In this document: piece after piece, positions 1-8,775 of the stretch
Layout: every line of letters begins with the position of its first letter
How positions within the stretch are numbered: the first letter of the stretch is position 1
Assembly: GCF_021739485.1 (NCBI RefSeq)
Contig: NZ_JAJFNK010000001.1
Coordinates: 62,001-126,000, forward strand
From: Alicyclobacillus tolerans
GTDB lineage: Bacteria; Bacillota; Bacilli; Alicyclobacillales; Alicyclobacillaceae
Direction: 5' to 3'
DNA: 64,000 nucleotides
Made by a program: the position numbers and the translations under genes
Notes under the pieces: generated by a model
The model's input: the letters and a program-made list of their open reading frames with translations, nothing else
Databases searched by the model: none
Told to the model about the DNA's origin: nothing

Positions 1-114
1 ATTGCGGATTGAAAAAGAGAAAACCCAAGTGACAGAGAAAATCCCAAATATAGGAAAAGTGAGAACCCTTGAAACACTCAACCGCGGTGTCGGCTCAGAC
101 TAGGAGGACTCATC

Positions 115-1326
115 GTGTTTAAACCCTTTACAGCCAGTGGCTTTCCAGCTCGAGTTTCACCCATTCCTTATCTCAGTTTGGCATTTTTATCGCAAACCGG
201 TATGTCGTTCGTGCAGCAAGGATTAGTCGTGTTGGGGACGTTCTTTGCCATCCAGTATCACCTCAATTTGACGCAGTTGGGTTTCGTCACGTCAGCGCTG
301 TCGTTTGGGGTGATGGTGAGTATGGTTTTTATCGGATTGACCGTCGATCGTTTGGGACCACGCGTCGTGTTGTTCTGGGGCGCGTTTTTGATGTCAGGAC
401 TTTGTTTCTTGCTGACACAAGTGAATTTGTTCGGCACGTTGCTCATCGTTTTGTTCCTTGCAGGTGCAGCCCTCGCCATTGTCCCTGCAGCGGGGACCAA
501 GGCCGTGTTTACAGCCTTCGCCGGGCGCCCGCGGGGATTAGTGATGGGAATTCGCCAGACTGGGGTGCCCATTGGAGCCGCACTGTCCGCGTGGCTGTTG
601 CCGCAGATGGCGTCTCACACGGGGCTCCGCCCGGTGTATTACATTTTTGTATGTGAGCTGTTGCTGACAAGTTGGGCGTTTGTGGCTGTGATGCAGCCCT
701 GGAACCGCGTATCTGCAGCGGCAGAGAGAGTGAAGCTCCGGCGCACGGATTGGTTAAAACTGCTCCGTCCGTTGTCGGTTGCCGTGTTGATGGTCTCGGG
801 CCAATACATCCTTTTAACGTACACCATCTCGGACCTTCATCAAGGACACCATCTGACTCTTGTCACGGCGGGAGAGGTTCTCGCTTTAAGCCAGATTGGG
901 GGAGGGTTGGGCCGCATCGGCCTTGGCCAGCTCAGTGATTACCTCGGGGGGCGCCGTCCGCCGGCGATCGCGTTAGCCGCTGCACTGGGGACAACTTTTG
1001 CTTTTATTGTAGGAGTGTTGCCTGCACGTGTCCCTGTTGTGGTGTTGTTTATCATTTGGTTCATCTTGGGCTTTGCAGCAGCGGGTTGGAATGCACTCGT
1101 GCTGACATGGGCGGGAGAATCTGTCCCTCCGTCTCACAGTGGATTGGCGATGAGTTTGGCTGGGTCGACTGTGTTTCTCGGTGCTACGATTTTTCCGCCA
1201 CTCTTTGGATTTGTGGTGGATACATCCCATCGCTTAGCGTTCGGCTGGTGGTTTCTTTCCGCAGTTCTTGCGATCGCGGCCGGCGTCGCATGGAGGTCGG
1301 CGCGCTCCCTGTCCAAATCTCCCTGA
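115..1326 (+). CDS. MFS transporter
   Basis: This is a 403-residue integral membrane protein of the major facilitator superfamily. Roughly twelve hydrophobic segments alternate with short loops. A GxxxDRxGPR-like loop (GLTVDRLGPR, around residue 75) sits between TM2 and TM3, the family signature position. The GTG start is supported by an AGGAGG ribosome binding site about seven bases upstream. The substrate cannot be read from the sequence. A second MFS gene follows on the same strand after about 230 bp, and the aromatic-acid operon lies 3 kb downstream, so carboxylate uptake is possible but only an inference. Confidence 0.85.
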   Translation: MFKPFTASGFPARVSPIPYLSLAFLSQTGMSFVQQGLVVLGTFFAIQYHLNLTQLGFVTSALSFGVMVSMVFIGLTVDRLGPRVVLFWGAFLMSGLCFLLTQVNLFGTLLIVLFLAGAALAIVPAAGTKAVFTAFAGRPRGLVMGIRQTGVPIGAALSAWLLPQMASHTGLRPVYYIFVCELLLTSWAFVAVMQPWNRVSAAAERVKLRRTDWLKLLRPLSVAVLMVSGQYILLTYTISDLHQGHHLTLVTAGEVLALSQIGGGLGRIGLGQLSDYLGGRRPPAIALAAALGTTFAFIVGVLPARVPVVVLFIIWFILGFAAAGWNALVLTWAGESVPPSHSGLAMSLAGSTVFLGATIFPPLFGFVVDTSHRLAFGWWFLSAVLAIAAGVAWRSARSLSKSP

Positions 1327-1560
1327 CCGGATTCAGCGCAGTGGCAAGCTTGGGACCGTGAATGGTCTCGGGTTTGCCGTTTTATTTTTGAGAAATTTTA
1401 AAAAATTTGACCTTGTTCCGTATGCTGGAACATTTCCGTGGAACGTATTTTTTTCGGATGATAGCGTTTACAAGTAAGGCCGCCCAGGTCTTCAACCAAC
1501 GAAGGTGAGGGGTGTGAAAAGCGAGGCGGACCGGAAAATTGTAGATTTGGGGGGTTGCGT

Positions 1561-2832
1561 GTGCCGGAAGTTTCAACGAGCAGTTTTCGCAGATACGAAA
1601 ACTTTATCGTGATCGCGATGTTCTTTACGTACGGGTTCGTGATGATGGACCGTCTCAGCATTGTCTATTTGTTTCCATTTATTGCACCCGCTTTAAAACT
1701 TACCGATACTCAGATTGGACTCTCGGTATCCATTCTTTCGGTTTGTTGGGCCGTTTCCAGTTGGGTGTTTTCCAGCGTCTCCGATTTATTCAATGCGAAA
1801 AAGAAGTTTCTGATTTTTGTGGTGCTGGTGTTTTCCGTTGCGTCCTTTTCCACCGGGTTAGCCGCGACATTTGGGACGCTCATGCTCGCGCGCGGGTTGA
1901 TGGGGGCGGCAGAGGGTCCTGTGGTGACGCTGGCACAAGCGGCTGTCATTGCAGATTCTTCGCCGAAACGGCGTGGATTTAACATGGGATTCGTGCAAAG
2001 TTCGACGGCGTTGTTGGGTGCGGTCGTGGCTCCATTGCTCGTGGTGGCGATTGCACAGGCTTCGAGTTGGAGGTACTCGTTTTACATTTTGACCGTTCCG
2101 GGGATCCTCATCGCTCTCATCCTGATGAAGTACATGAAAGAGCCTGTGCTGACAGGAATGGCGTCCGAACACGTGCACGCTCGTCCAAAACTGTCGGATT
2201 ACAAAAAGGCTTTTCAGCACCGCAACATATGGCTGGGCATGATTATTTCCATCGGATTTATGAGTTGGCTGTTTGCATTCACGACATTTGCACCGACGTT
2301 TCTCGTAGAAGTGGACAAGATCAGTCCGTCTTTAGTCTCATTGATTATGAGCGCCATGGGACTTGGCAGTTTTATCTGGGGTCTGCTTTTGCCCTACTTG
2401 TCCGACCGATTCGGCCGGAAACCCATCATGATTATTTTTGGTTTGATTGCAGCGCTGGCTCCGATTGTTTTGGCTGTTTTGCATACGACACCTTGGATTC
2501 TCATGATTGTGGCGTTCTTTTTGGCCGTCGCGCAGGGATACGCGCCGGTCTTCATGGCGATTATCCCCTCTGAATCGGTGCCTCGGGCATTCGTGGCGAC
2601 GGCGATGTCCATCATCGTGTTTGTCGGGGAAATCTTCGGTGGAACCGCAGTTCCGACGATTGCTGGAACTTTGGCAGACCGCCTCAGTCCGGTCGCTCCA
2701 TTGTGGATGGCCGCAGCCGGGTCCTTTTTGGTGTTTTTGGTCTCTTTTGGACTGAAGGAAACATCCCCGTTAAAACTGAGCCGGGTGGCTGCAAAGTCCA
2801 AGCTGCAAGACACTTCGTTGCCTACGGTGTAG
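1561..2832 (+). CDS. MFS transporter, ACS/organic-anion type
   Basis: This is a second major facilitator superfamily permease of about 423 residues with twelve predicted membrane segments. The loop after TM2 (SSVSDLFNAKKKF) and the inter-domain loop DRFGRKP (after TM8) match the MFS A-motif positions. The overall pattern resembles the anion:cation symporter and sugar-acid permease subfamilies. I place the start at the GTG at 1561, six bases after a G-rich ribosome binding site; a TTG two codons upstream is the alternative. It is transcribed toward the hairpin at 2860-2890, which probably ends the transcript. The substrate is unknown. Confidence 0.82.
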   Translation: MPEVSTSSFRRYENFIVIAMFFTYGFVMMDRLSIVYLFPFIAPALKLTDTQIGLSVSILSVCWAVSSWVFSSVSDLFNAKKKFLIFVVLVFSVASFSTGLAATFGTLMLARGLMGAAEGPVVTLAQAAVIADSSPKRRGFNMGFVQSSTALLGAVVAPLLVVAIAQASSWRYSFYILTVPGILIALILMKYMKEPVLTGMASEHVHARPKLSDYKKAFQHRNIWLGMIISIGFMSWLFAFTTFAPTFLVEVDKISPSLVSLIMSAMGLGSFIWGLLLPYLSDRFGRKPIMIIFGLIAALAPIVLAVLHTTPWILMIVAFFLAVAQGYAPVFMAIIPSESVPRAFVATAMSIIVFVGEIFGGTAVPTIAGTLADRLSPVAPLWMAAAGSFLVFLVSFGLKETSPLKLSRVAAKSKLQDTSLPTV

Positions 2833-2859
2833 TTTCTTCTCAAAGTTGGCTGAAACAAG

Positions 2860-2890
2860 GAACCGTCCGCCTCGGTTAGGCGGACGGTTC
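2860..2890 (+). terminator. Hairpin terminator after second MFS gene
   Basis: There is a perfect 12-bp inverted repeat, GAACCGTCCGCC and GGCGGACGGTTC, around a 7-base loop, 27 bases after the stop codon of the MFS gene. The downstream tract is only weakly T-rich (tgcttg). It could therefore be an intrinsic terminator of modest strength or a transcript-stabilising hairpin. Confidence 0.6.
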
Positions 2891-3108
2891 TGCTTGCCTG
2901 GAGGGATGCGCCAATCCGAACGCATTGCGGGAAAAGAGTGAAGAGGGCGCAACGCATTTGCTCATGGCGGCGGGTTTCCTGGGGTGTCGCAGGGCGAAAG
3001 GCGGAGATGACCCGAGCAGAAACATACGACCCCCCTATGTCCAGTCACTTCGGAGGTAGGTGTCATATATTGGACAAAGCATCTCAAATCCAATGGTGGG
3101 AAGAGACA

Positions 3109-3369
3109 ATGGCGAACTGTGCAAAGCATTCAGACAGGCCCAAGTGCAAGTGCCGGTGCAAATGCACGTGCAAGTACAAGCATTCGTCCAGGAAGAAGCA
3201 ACAAATCACGCGATGGAAGTCGGAAAAAATCACGGCTGAGTCGGGAAATTTAAAACGGCCAGGAAGGACCGAACCCGAAAAAGAACACCCAAAGAGTGTT
3301 TTAGAGGAGGTCAGAGAAGAACTGCGAGATGGCATGAACCTGTGGATTAGAGAAGTGCTGCTGCGTTGA
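3109..3369 (+). CDS. Small Cys/Lys-rich hypothetical protein
   Basis: This 86-residue ORF has an ATG start preceded by a GGGAAGAG ribosome-binding-like stretch. Residues 12-20 alternate cysteine with basic or small residues (KCKCRCKCTCKYK), encoded by near-hexameric tgcaag-type repeats. The rest is strongly basic, then charged and helical, ending LEEVREELRDGMNLWIREV. The closely spaced Cys-X-Cys pattern suggests metal binding or disulphide cross-linking, as in spore-coat-like or metallothionein-like peptides, but I recognise no family. It lies alone between an MFS gene and the praR regulator, which runs toward it. An in-frame extension upstream to 2938 exists but looks less protein-like. Confidence 0.45.
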   Translation: MANCAKHSDRPKCKCRCKCTCKYKHSSRKKQQITRWKSEKITAESGNLKRPGRTEPEKEHPKSVLEEVREELRDGMNLWIREVLLR

Positions 3370-3492
3370 TCCTCGTGGTTTGGCTACGTGGTTCCGTAAG
3401 CGATATGAGAAGGAGTTCCTCCGAGACGTGGGGATTCAAAGGGACAAGCCTCTCAGGCCTATGGATTCGAAGTTCTATTGGCAGAAAAGCGC

Positions 3493-4278
3493 TTAGCGCC
3501 GGCGCACATAATACCCGAGCCGGGCAGAGATTTCTTCGCCGACTCGCTGCAGCTGTTTGGCGAACACGTCCATTTTTTGTTCGGTGAACCGCGGTGTCGG
3601 TCCGACCACAGTGACAGCTCCCACGACTTGGCGCGTGTAATCCCGAACGGGAACGGCAACAGAAGAGACACCTTCGCGCAGTTCACCGCAGCTCGTCGCG
3701 AAGCCGGCCTCGCGGATGCCGTCGAGGTGTTTGCGAAACACCTGGGAGTCCGTGATGGTCATTTTGGTATATTCGGTCAGCCCAAGTGCAATCACTTCGT
3801 CAATCATTTGAGGAGGCTGGAACGCCAGGATGACCTTGCCGGAACTCGTGCAGTGCAAAGGGTTCTTGCGGCCCAAGTGGGTAAGGATTTTGATTGGGTG
3901 TTTGGACTCCAGTTTGCTGACATACACCGTGTTGTGGCCTTCCAACACGGCGAGGTGTACGGATTCGTCAAACCGATTCACAAATTCCTCGAGCAGGTGT
4001 TGACCTTCCCGATAAATTTCGAGATTGGACATGAGGACGCCGGCCAGACTCAAAACGGACAGCCCTAATCGGTAACGGTGCGTCTTGTCGTCTTTGCGGA
4101 CAAAACCGTCTTCGGCAAGGGTCGCCAAGACGCGATGCACCGTGCTTTTAGACAAATGGAGGGACTGTGCAATTTCCGTCACCCCTTTTTCGGGTTCGTC
4201 CACTGTAAAACACTTGATGATGCGAAGGGCGTTGCCCAACGAAGACAACGTGTTTGGGACGGAGTTCTGGTTGTACAA
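3493..4278 (-). CDS. praR: IclR-family regulator of the 4-hydroxybenzoate operon (PraR-like)
   Basis: This 261-residue protein has an N-terminal winged helix (residues about 12-75, with SLHLSKSTVHRVLATL as the recognition region) and a C-terminal IclR effector domain (KVILAF, then SCGELREGVSSVAVPVRD and VVGAVTVVGP near the end). The start is a TTG preceded by GAGGTGA six bases upstream. It is divergent from the pra operon, the arrangement described for praR in Paenibacillus sp. JJ-1b, where an IclR-type regulator flanks praABEGFDCHI. It probably senses 4-hydroxybenzoate or protocatechuate (inference). An inverted repeat at 4308-4342 just upstream of its start is a candidate binding site. Confidence 0.87.
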   Translation of the reverse strand: MYNQNSVPNTLSSLGNALRIIKCFTVDEPEKGVTEIAQSLHLSKSTVHRVLATLAEDGFVRKDDKTHRYRLGLSVLSLAGVLMSNLEIYREGQHLLEEFVNRFDESVHLAVLEGHNTVYVSKLESKHPIKILTHLGRKNPLHCTSSGKVILAFQPPQMIDEVIALGLTEYTKMTITDSQVFRKHLDGIREAGFATSCGELREGVSSVAVPVRDYTRQVVGAVTVVGPTPRFTEQKMDVFAKQLQRVGEEISARLGYYVRRR

Positions 4279-4307
4279 TCATCTCACCTCGGTGTATGGG
4301 TCAAATT

Positions 4308-4342
4308 GGTCATTTTATCCCAGGTATGCCGTAAAATGAACC
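4308..4342. promoter_or_regulatory. Inverted repeat, candidate PraR operator
   Basis: GGTCATTTTA (4308-4317) and TAAAATGAACC (4332-4342) form an inverted repeat with a single extra base and a 14-base spacer. It lies 30 bases upstream of the praR start and about 300 bases upstream of praA. IclR regulators commonly bind imperfect palindromes in the divergent promoter region, so autoregulation and operon control are plausible. The rest of the 4279-4635 gap is non-coding and fairly AT-rich near 4350-4390. It also holds a weaker CCGTAT/ATACGG inverted pair near 4430 and 4480. Confidence 0.4.
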
Positions 4343-4635
4343 GGAGTCTCATACTTATCTTATTATTTAAAAGAATCGATGTATAGTTGAGCTAAAGACA
4401 TCCAGAGCCAGAGAATAAAGCGAAGATGCATCCCGTATAGAGGAACCCGGCTCTAGTCTCACAGCATGACCAGTGCTACCATACGGAACAGTGAAGCGCT
4501 TTCGCGGGTTTGAGTTCTGAAAAGACGAAATTTTCAATTCCAAGAAACAAAGACATGCAGGAACCAAAGAGGCAGTGAGGCCCTTAGTGAAGCCTGTAGT
4601 CACGAAGGTCTTTCGATTTGAAGGGAGGCAAAAGC

Positions 4636-5436
4636 ATGAGTCTTGAACTTGCGATGATCACGCCGCATACGCCGAGGATTTGTCACAAGGATAAAGTCGC
4701 GGATTTCCAAAAACCAATGGTCGAGGCGATGTACAAAGCGGCAGACGTCATCGAGCAGGTCAATCCGGATGTCATGGTTCTCGTGTCGTGCCATTGGGTG
4801 TCAAGCTTTATCCATTACGTGGATGCTACACCTGTCCACCGCGGTATTCTCACCGCCGTGGAATGCCCCGACTTGATTCACGATGTGCCTTATGACCACC
4901 TCGGTCAGTCTGAACTCGCCGAAAAGTTGGCCAGTGCGGGCAATGCGGCTGGAATCAGCGTCGCGGCCATCAACGACCCGACTTATGTGTGGGATTACGG
5001 CACAGTGGTTCCACTGCGATATCTGTTAAAAAAGGATATCCCCGTGATTGATTTGTCCGTTTGTTTCGCTGCATCCCTAGAAGAAACCATGCAGTGGGGG
5101 CAAGTCATTGGGGACGTGTTAAGGGCATCCCCGCTGCGCTCTGTTTTTGTCGCTAGCGGTGCATTGGCTCACAACTTGCACCGTGGACCGGAGTTGTGGC
5201 CAAACATCACTGAGCAAGCGCTCGATCGGGAGTTTTGCGCCTATATGGTGCAAGGCGACTACGCCTCAGCGAAAGAAATGCTCCCATCGTATGCGCGGGC
5301 TGCAGGCGTAGAATCCGGCGGGCGCCACGTTGCGATGCTGCTGGGAGTCTTGCAAGAGAAGTTCTCAGGCGTTCTTCACGGCTATGGCCCGTCATCAGGC
5401 TCCGGAAACCCGGTTTTGACGCTGCAGCCGGCGTAA
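4636..5436 (+). CDS. praA: Protocatechuate 2,3-dioxygenase (class III extradiol)
   Basis: This 266-residue LigB-fold extradiol dioxygenase probably opens protocatechuate between C2 and C3 to give 5-carboxy-2-hydroxymuconate-6-semialdehyde. The class III iron ligands are visible as H11 (ITPHTPR) and H53 (VSCHW), with a candidate glutamate in GVESGGRH near residue 226. The ATG at 4636 is chosen because GGGAGG lies seven bases upstream. The LigB family also includes homoprotocatechuate and 2-aminophenol dioxygenases. The PCA 2,3 assignment rests on operon context: a pobA-type hydroxylase, a decarboxylase and the full lower meta pathway follow in the same order as praABEGFDCHI. Confidence 0.82.
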   Translation: MSLELAMITPHTPRICHKDKVADFQKPMVEAMYKAADVIEQVNPDVMVLVSCHWVSSFIHYVDATPVHRGILTAVECPDLIHDVPYDHLGQSELAEKLASAGNAAGISVAAINDPTYVWDYGTVVPLRYLLKKDIPVIDLSVCFAASLEETMQWGQVIGDVLRASPLRSVFVASGALAHNLHRGPELWPNITEQALDREFCAYMVQGDYASAKEMLPSYARAAGVESGGRHVAMLLGVLQEKFSGVLHGYGPSSGSGNPVLTLQPA

Positions 5437-5564
5437 GGAACCGTCAACGAATTTTAGGCGGTCACTTTAGAGTCTCTCACCTTTCAGGGAGTTCACTGTA
5501 AGCACTTCATTTTCTGGCACTTGAGGGTCTGGCATTTCACTTTACAGCATTGAGAGGTATCCAA

Positions 5565-7001
5565 ATGGAGAAACTACTGCACTTTATTGACGGCCAGTTC
5601 GTAGAGTCAGCGGACGGGCGGACGTTTGACAATGTGAACCCTGCAACCGGAGAGGTCATCAGCCTGGTGGCAGAAGGTGGAAGACAGGACATCGACAAAG
5701 CGGTAGCGGCAGCCAAACGGGCCTTTACCGCGTGGGGAAAGACGACGCCGGCAGAACGGGCCAAGGTGTTAAACCGGATCGCGGACCTCATTGAACAACG
5801 TCAGGAAGAACTTGCCATACTCGAAACCTTGGATACAGGAAAACCGTTGTCTCTGTCAAAATCTTTAGATATACCACGTGCAGCGTACAACTTTCGCTTT
5901 TTTGCAGACTTTGTCAAAGGACTTGGGACGGAGTGCTTTGAGATGGAGGGGGTGGCTCTAAACTACGCCTTGCGTCGCCCCGTCGGAGTGGCAGGCCTCA
6001 TCTCACCCTGGAATTTGCCTTTGTTGCTTCTGACCTGGAAGGTCGCTCCGTGCCTGGCTGCCGGTGACACTTGCGTGATTAAGCCTGCGGAACTCACGCC
6101 CACGACAGCGACCAAGTTGGCAGAAATCTGTAAAGAGGCGGGGCTTCCGGACGGCGTCTTAAACGTCGTGCACGGCTTTGGTCCGGATGCGGCGGGGTCG
6201 TTTTTGACGGAACACCCGGACGTTCAATTGATCTCCCTGACGGGAGAGACGACGACAGGCAAAGCGGTGATGAAGGCGGCCTCCGCGACCTTGAAACGGC
6301 TGTCGTTTGAACTGGGCGGAAAAAACCCGAACATTGTCTTCGCGGATGCGGACCTGAACGACGCCATCGAGACCACTATTCGTTCGAGTTTCAGCAACCA
6401 AGGGGAAGTGTGTCTATGCGGATCACGGGTGTACGTGGAACGGCCGTTGTACGAAACGTTTGTGAACCGACTTGTCGACCGGGCCTCGCAATTGGTTGTA
6501 GGCGACCCGATGGATGCGGGCACGAACGTCGGATCGCTCATCAGCGAAGAACACCTTTTGCGTGTGGAAGGGTTTATTGAACGGGCCGTGCAGCAAGGCG
6601 GCCGCGTTCTATGCGGAGGCAAACGTCCATCTCACGTGGCGTGCGGTTCGTATTTGGAGCCCACCATCATCGTCGACGTCAACGAGTCCTGTGAGATTGT
6701 GCAGCAGGAGGTGTTTGGGCCGGTCATCACGATTCAACCTTTCGATTCGGAAGAAGAGGTCATCTCGGCGGCGAACGACACGCGCTATGGGCTGAGCGCC
6801 AGCATTTGGACGTCGAATTTGAAGCGGGCACACCGGGTGGCTGGGGAGTTGGAAGCTGGAATCATCTGGATTAACAGCTGGTTCCTGCGGGACTTACGGA
6901 CGCCGTTTGGCGGTATGAAGGAAAGTGGAATGGGACGGGAGGGCGGCATGCACAGCTTTGAGTTTTTCAGCGAGTTGAAGAACGTGTGCGTCAAGTTCTA
7001 G
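5565..7001 (+). CDS. praB: 2-hydroxymuconate-6-semialdehyde dehydrogenase
   Basis: This NAD-dependent aldehyde dehydrogenase has 478 residues. The catalytic glutamate motif FELGGKNPN and the catalytic cysteine motif NQGEVCLCGSRVYVE are intact, as is the cofactor-binding SLTGETTTGK region. It would oxidise 2-hydroxymuconate-6-semialdehyde to 2-hydroxymuconate (4-oxalocrotonate enol form). The start at 5565 uses a GAGAGG site; an in-frame TTG at 5550 is less likely. It is the second gene of the operon, 127 bases after praA. Closest families by motif are XylG/DmpC-type dehydrogenases. Confidence 0.88.
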   Translation: MEKLLHFIDGQFVESADGRTFDNVNPATGEVISLVAEGGRQDIDKAVAAAKRAFTAWGKTTPAERAKVLNRIADLIEQRQEELAILETLDTGKPLSLSKSLDIPRAAYNFRFFADFVKGLGTECFEMEGVALNYALRRPVGVAGLISPWNLPLLLLTWKVAPCLAAGDTCVIKPAELTPTTATKLAEICKEAGLPDGVLNVVHGFGPDAAGSFLTEHPDVQLISLTGETTTGKAVMKAASATLKRLSFELGGKNPNIVFADADLNDAIETTIRSSFSNQGEVCLCGSRVYVERPLYETFVNRLVDRASQLVVGDPMDAGTNVGSLISEEHLLRVEGFIERAVQQGGRVLCGGKRPSHVACGSYLEPTIIVDVNESCEIVQQEVFGPVITIQPFDSEEEVISAANDTRYGLSASIWTSNLKRAHRVAGELEAGIIWINSWFLRDLRTPFGGMKESGMGREGGMHSFEFFSELKNVCVKF

Positions 7002-7035
7002 GGCAGGAGTCCAATTCAATGCAGGAGGCTCATCG

Positions 7036-7824
7036 ATGCAAAACACAACTACCGATATCGTCGTTTTGTGTGCAGACCAGTTGGAGACGGCCGAAGCAAC
7101 CCGGAGGCCGATTCGGCCCATTACAGAACAGTTTCCCGATTGTTCGGTAGAAACGGCGTACGAGATTCAAATGTACAACGTGCGACGCAGGGTCGAACGC
7201 GGCGATAGAGTCGCTGGCCACAAAGTCGGGTTGACGAGCAAGCCCATGCAACAAATGCTCGGCGTGCCAGAACCGGACTTTGGTCACTTGTTTGCTTCGA
7301 TGTATTTCCAGTCGGGAGATGTGGTGGACTATCCGTTGATTCAACCCAAGGTGGAGGCGGAACTGGCGTTCATCTTGAAGGCGGATTTGGCCGGTCCAAA
7401 CATCACCTTTCTCGATGTCCTTGAAGCTACCGAGTTTGTCGTACCGGCGCTGGAGATCATCGACAGCCGCATTGCGGATTGGAAAATCAAGTTGGTCGAT
7501 ACGGTTGCGGATAACGCGTCTTCTGGGTGTTTTGCGTTGGGGGATACGTACACCGCGCCCACGAATGTGCATCTGGGCACCGTTGGCGGTGTCTTTAAAA
7601 AGAACGGCAGCGTCGTCCAGACGGGCGCAGGGGGTGCAGTATTGGGGCACCCGGCCCTTTCCGTGGCCTGGCTAGCCAACAAGCTGGGGTCATTGGGTAC
7701 CGTGCTGCGCAAAGGGAGCGTTGTTTTGTCCGGAGCCATCAGTGCTGCGGTTGCAGTCGAACCCGGCGACTGCGTATCCGTTTCGTTTGGAAAACTGGGG
7801 CGAGTAGAAGTGACGATGAAATAA
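7036..7824 (+). CDS. praE: 2-oxopent-4-enoate hydratase
   Basis: This 262-residue member of the fumarylacetoacetate-hydrolase-like hydratase/decarboxylase family would hydrate 2-hydroxypenta-2,4-dienoate to 4-hydroxy-2-oxovalerate. Family-typical stretches are GHKVGLTSKPMQQMLGV, QPKVEAELAFIL, EIIDSRIADWKIK and DNASSGCF. The DSRIxDWKIK form and the PDFG motif match hydratases (XylJ/MhpD type) rather than decarboxylases, which have DSRYxNF. That separates it from its paralogue at 9882. The ATG has GGAGG nine bases upstream. It follows praB by 34 bases. Confidence 0.86.
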   Translation: MQNTTTDIVVLCADQLETAEATRRPIRPITEQFPDCSVETAYEIQMYNVRRRVERGDRVAGHKVGLTSKPMQQMLGVPEPDFGHLFASMYFQSGDVVDYPLIQPKVEAELAFILKADLAGPNITFLDVLEATEFVVPALEIIDSRIADWKIKLVDTVADNASSGCFALGDTYTAPTNVHLGTVGGVFKKNGSVVQTGAGGAVLGHPALSVAWLANKLGSLGTVLRKGSVVLSGAISAAVAVEPGDCVSVSFGKLGRVEVTMK

Positions 7825-7878
7825 CTGCGCAATTGTACGGAATTTACAGCCAGGACATCGGCTAGCGGAGGGCGGAGT

Positions 7879-8775
7879 ATGCAAAAATTGACGGCAGCCA
7901 TTATCGGGTCCGGCAACATTGGGACCGATTTAATGATGAAGTTGCAGCGCAGTGAATGGATCGAGCCGCGTTGGATGATTGGCATCGACCCCGAATCGGA
8001 CGGCCTGAAACGGGCCAAGAGCCGGGGACTCGAAGTTTCCCACGCGGGGCTGAAAGCAGAGTTGGAGCGGGGCATGCGTCCGGACATCGTATTCGACGCC
8101 ACCAGTGCCAGAGCCCACGTGAGGCACGCCAAGTTACTTCGGGAAGCCAATATCCAGGCGATTGATTTGACGCCTGCGGCGCGCGGACCGTACGTGATCA
8201 GCGCTGTTAATTTGCACGAACACTTTGATTCACAAAATGTCAATATGGTGACTTGCGGGGGCCAGGCGACAGTCCCCATGGTGTACGCGGTCAGCCGTAT
8301 CACCGGGGTCTCGTACGCAGAGATTGTGGCGACCATTGCCAGCAAAAGTGCAGGTCCCGGGACGCGCCAAAACATCGACGAATTCACGGAGACCACGGCT
8401 AAAGCGATTGAATCCATCGGCGGAGCGAAGGAAGGCAAAGCCATCATCATTTTGAATCCTGCCGACCCCCCGATTCTGATGCGAGATACCATCTACTGCA
8501 TGATTGAACAAAGCGGGAACGACGTCTACGAGCAAATCGACCGCTCCATTCGGGACATGGTCGCTCATATCCAGACGTTTGTCCCAGGGTACCGTTTAAA
8601 CCGCGATCCGATTTTTCGAGACAACCTCGTCAGCATCTCGATTGAAGTCGAAGGGCTGGGAGACTACCTGCCCGTGTACGCAGGAAATCTAGACATCATG
8701 ACCGCGGCGGCCACGCGCTTTGGCGAGGAGTACGCGAGGCACCGCATGTCGGTACGGGGAGGGAACGCACAGTGA
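7879..8775 (+). CDS. praG: Acetaldehyde dehydrogenase (acetylating)
   Basis: This 298-residue enzyme converts acetaldehyde, NAD and CoA to acetyl-CoA, the last step of the lower meta pathway. The N-terminal Rossmann motif [11 protein letters not shown] and the catalytic cysteine motif [12 protein letters not shown], diagnostic of the DmpF/MhpF family, are present. GGAGGGCGG precedes the ATG. Its stop codon overlaps the GTG of the aldolase gene by four bases, which suits the known aldolase-dehydrogenase complex that channels acetaldehyde between active sites. Confidence 0.93.
   Translation: MQKLTAAIIGSGNIGTDLMMKLQRSEWIEPRWMIGIDPESDGLKRAKSRGLEVSHAGLKAELERGMRPDIVFDATSARAHVRHAKLLREANIQAIDLTPAARGPYVISAVNLHEHFDSQNVNMVTCGGQATVPMVYAVSRITGVSYAEIVATIASKSAGPGTRQNIDEFTETTAKAIESIGGAKEGKAIIILNPADPPILMRDTIYCMIEQSGNDVYEQIDRSIRDMVAHIQTFVPGYRLNRDPIFRDNLVSISIEVEGLGDYLPVYAGNLDIMTAAATRFGEEYARHRMSVRGGNAQ

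Noticed and set aside
3100-3200. CRISPR-like or tRNA-like repeat in the Cys/Lys region
   Set aside because: Repeats are only hexamer-like codon repeats with no spacer structure or cloverleaf.
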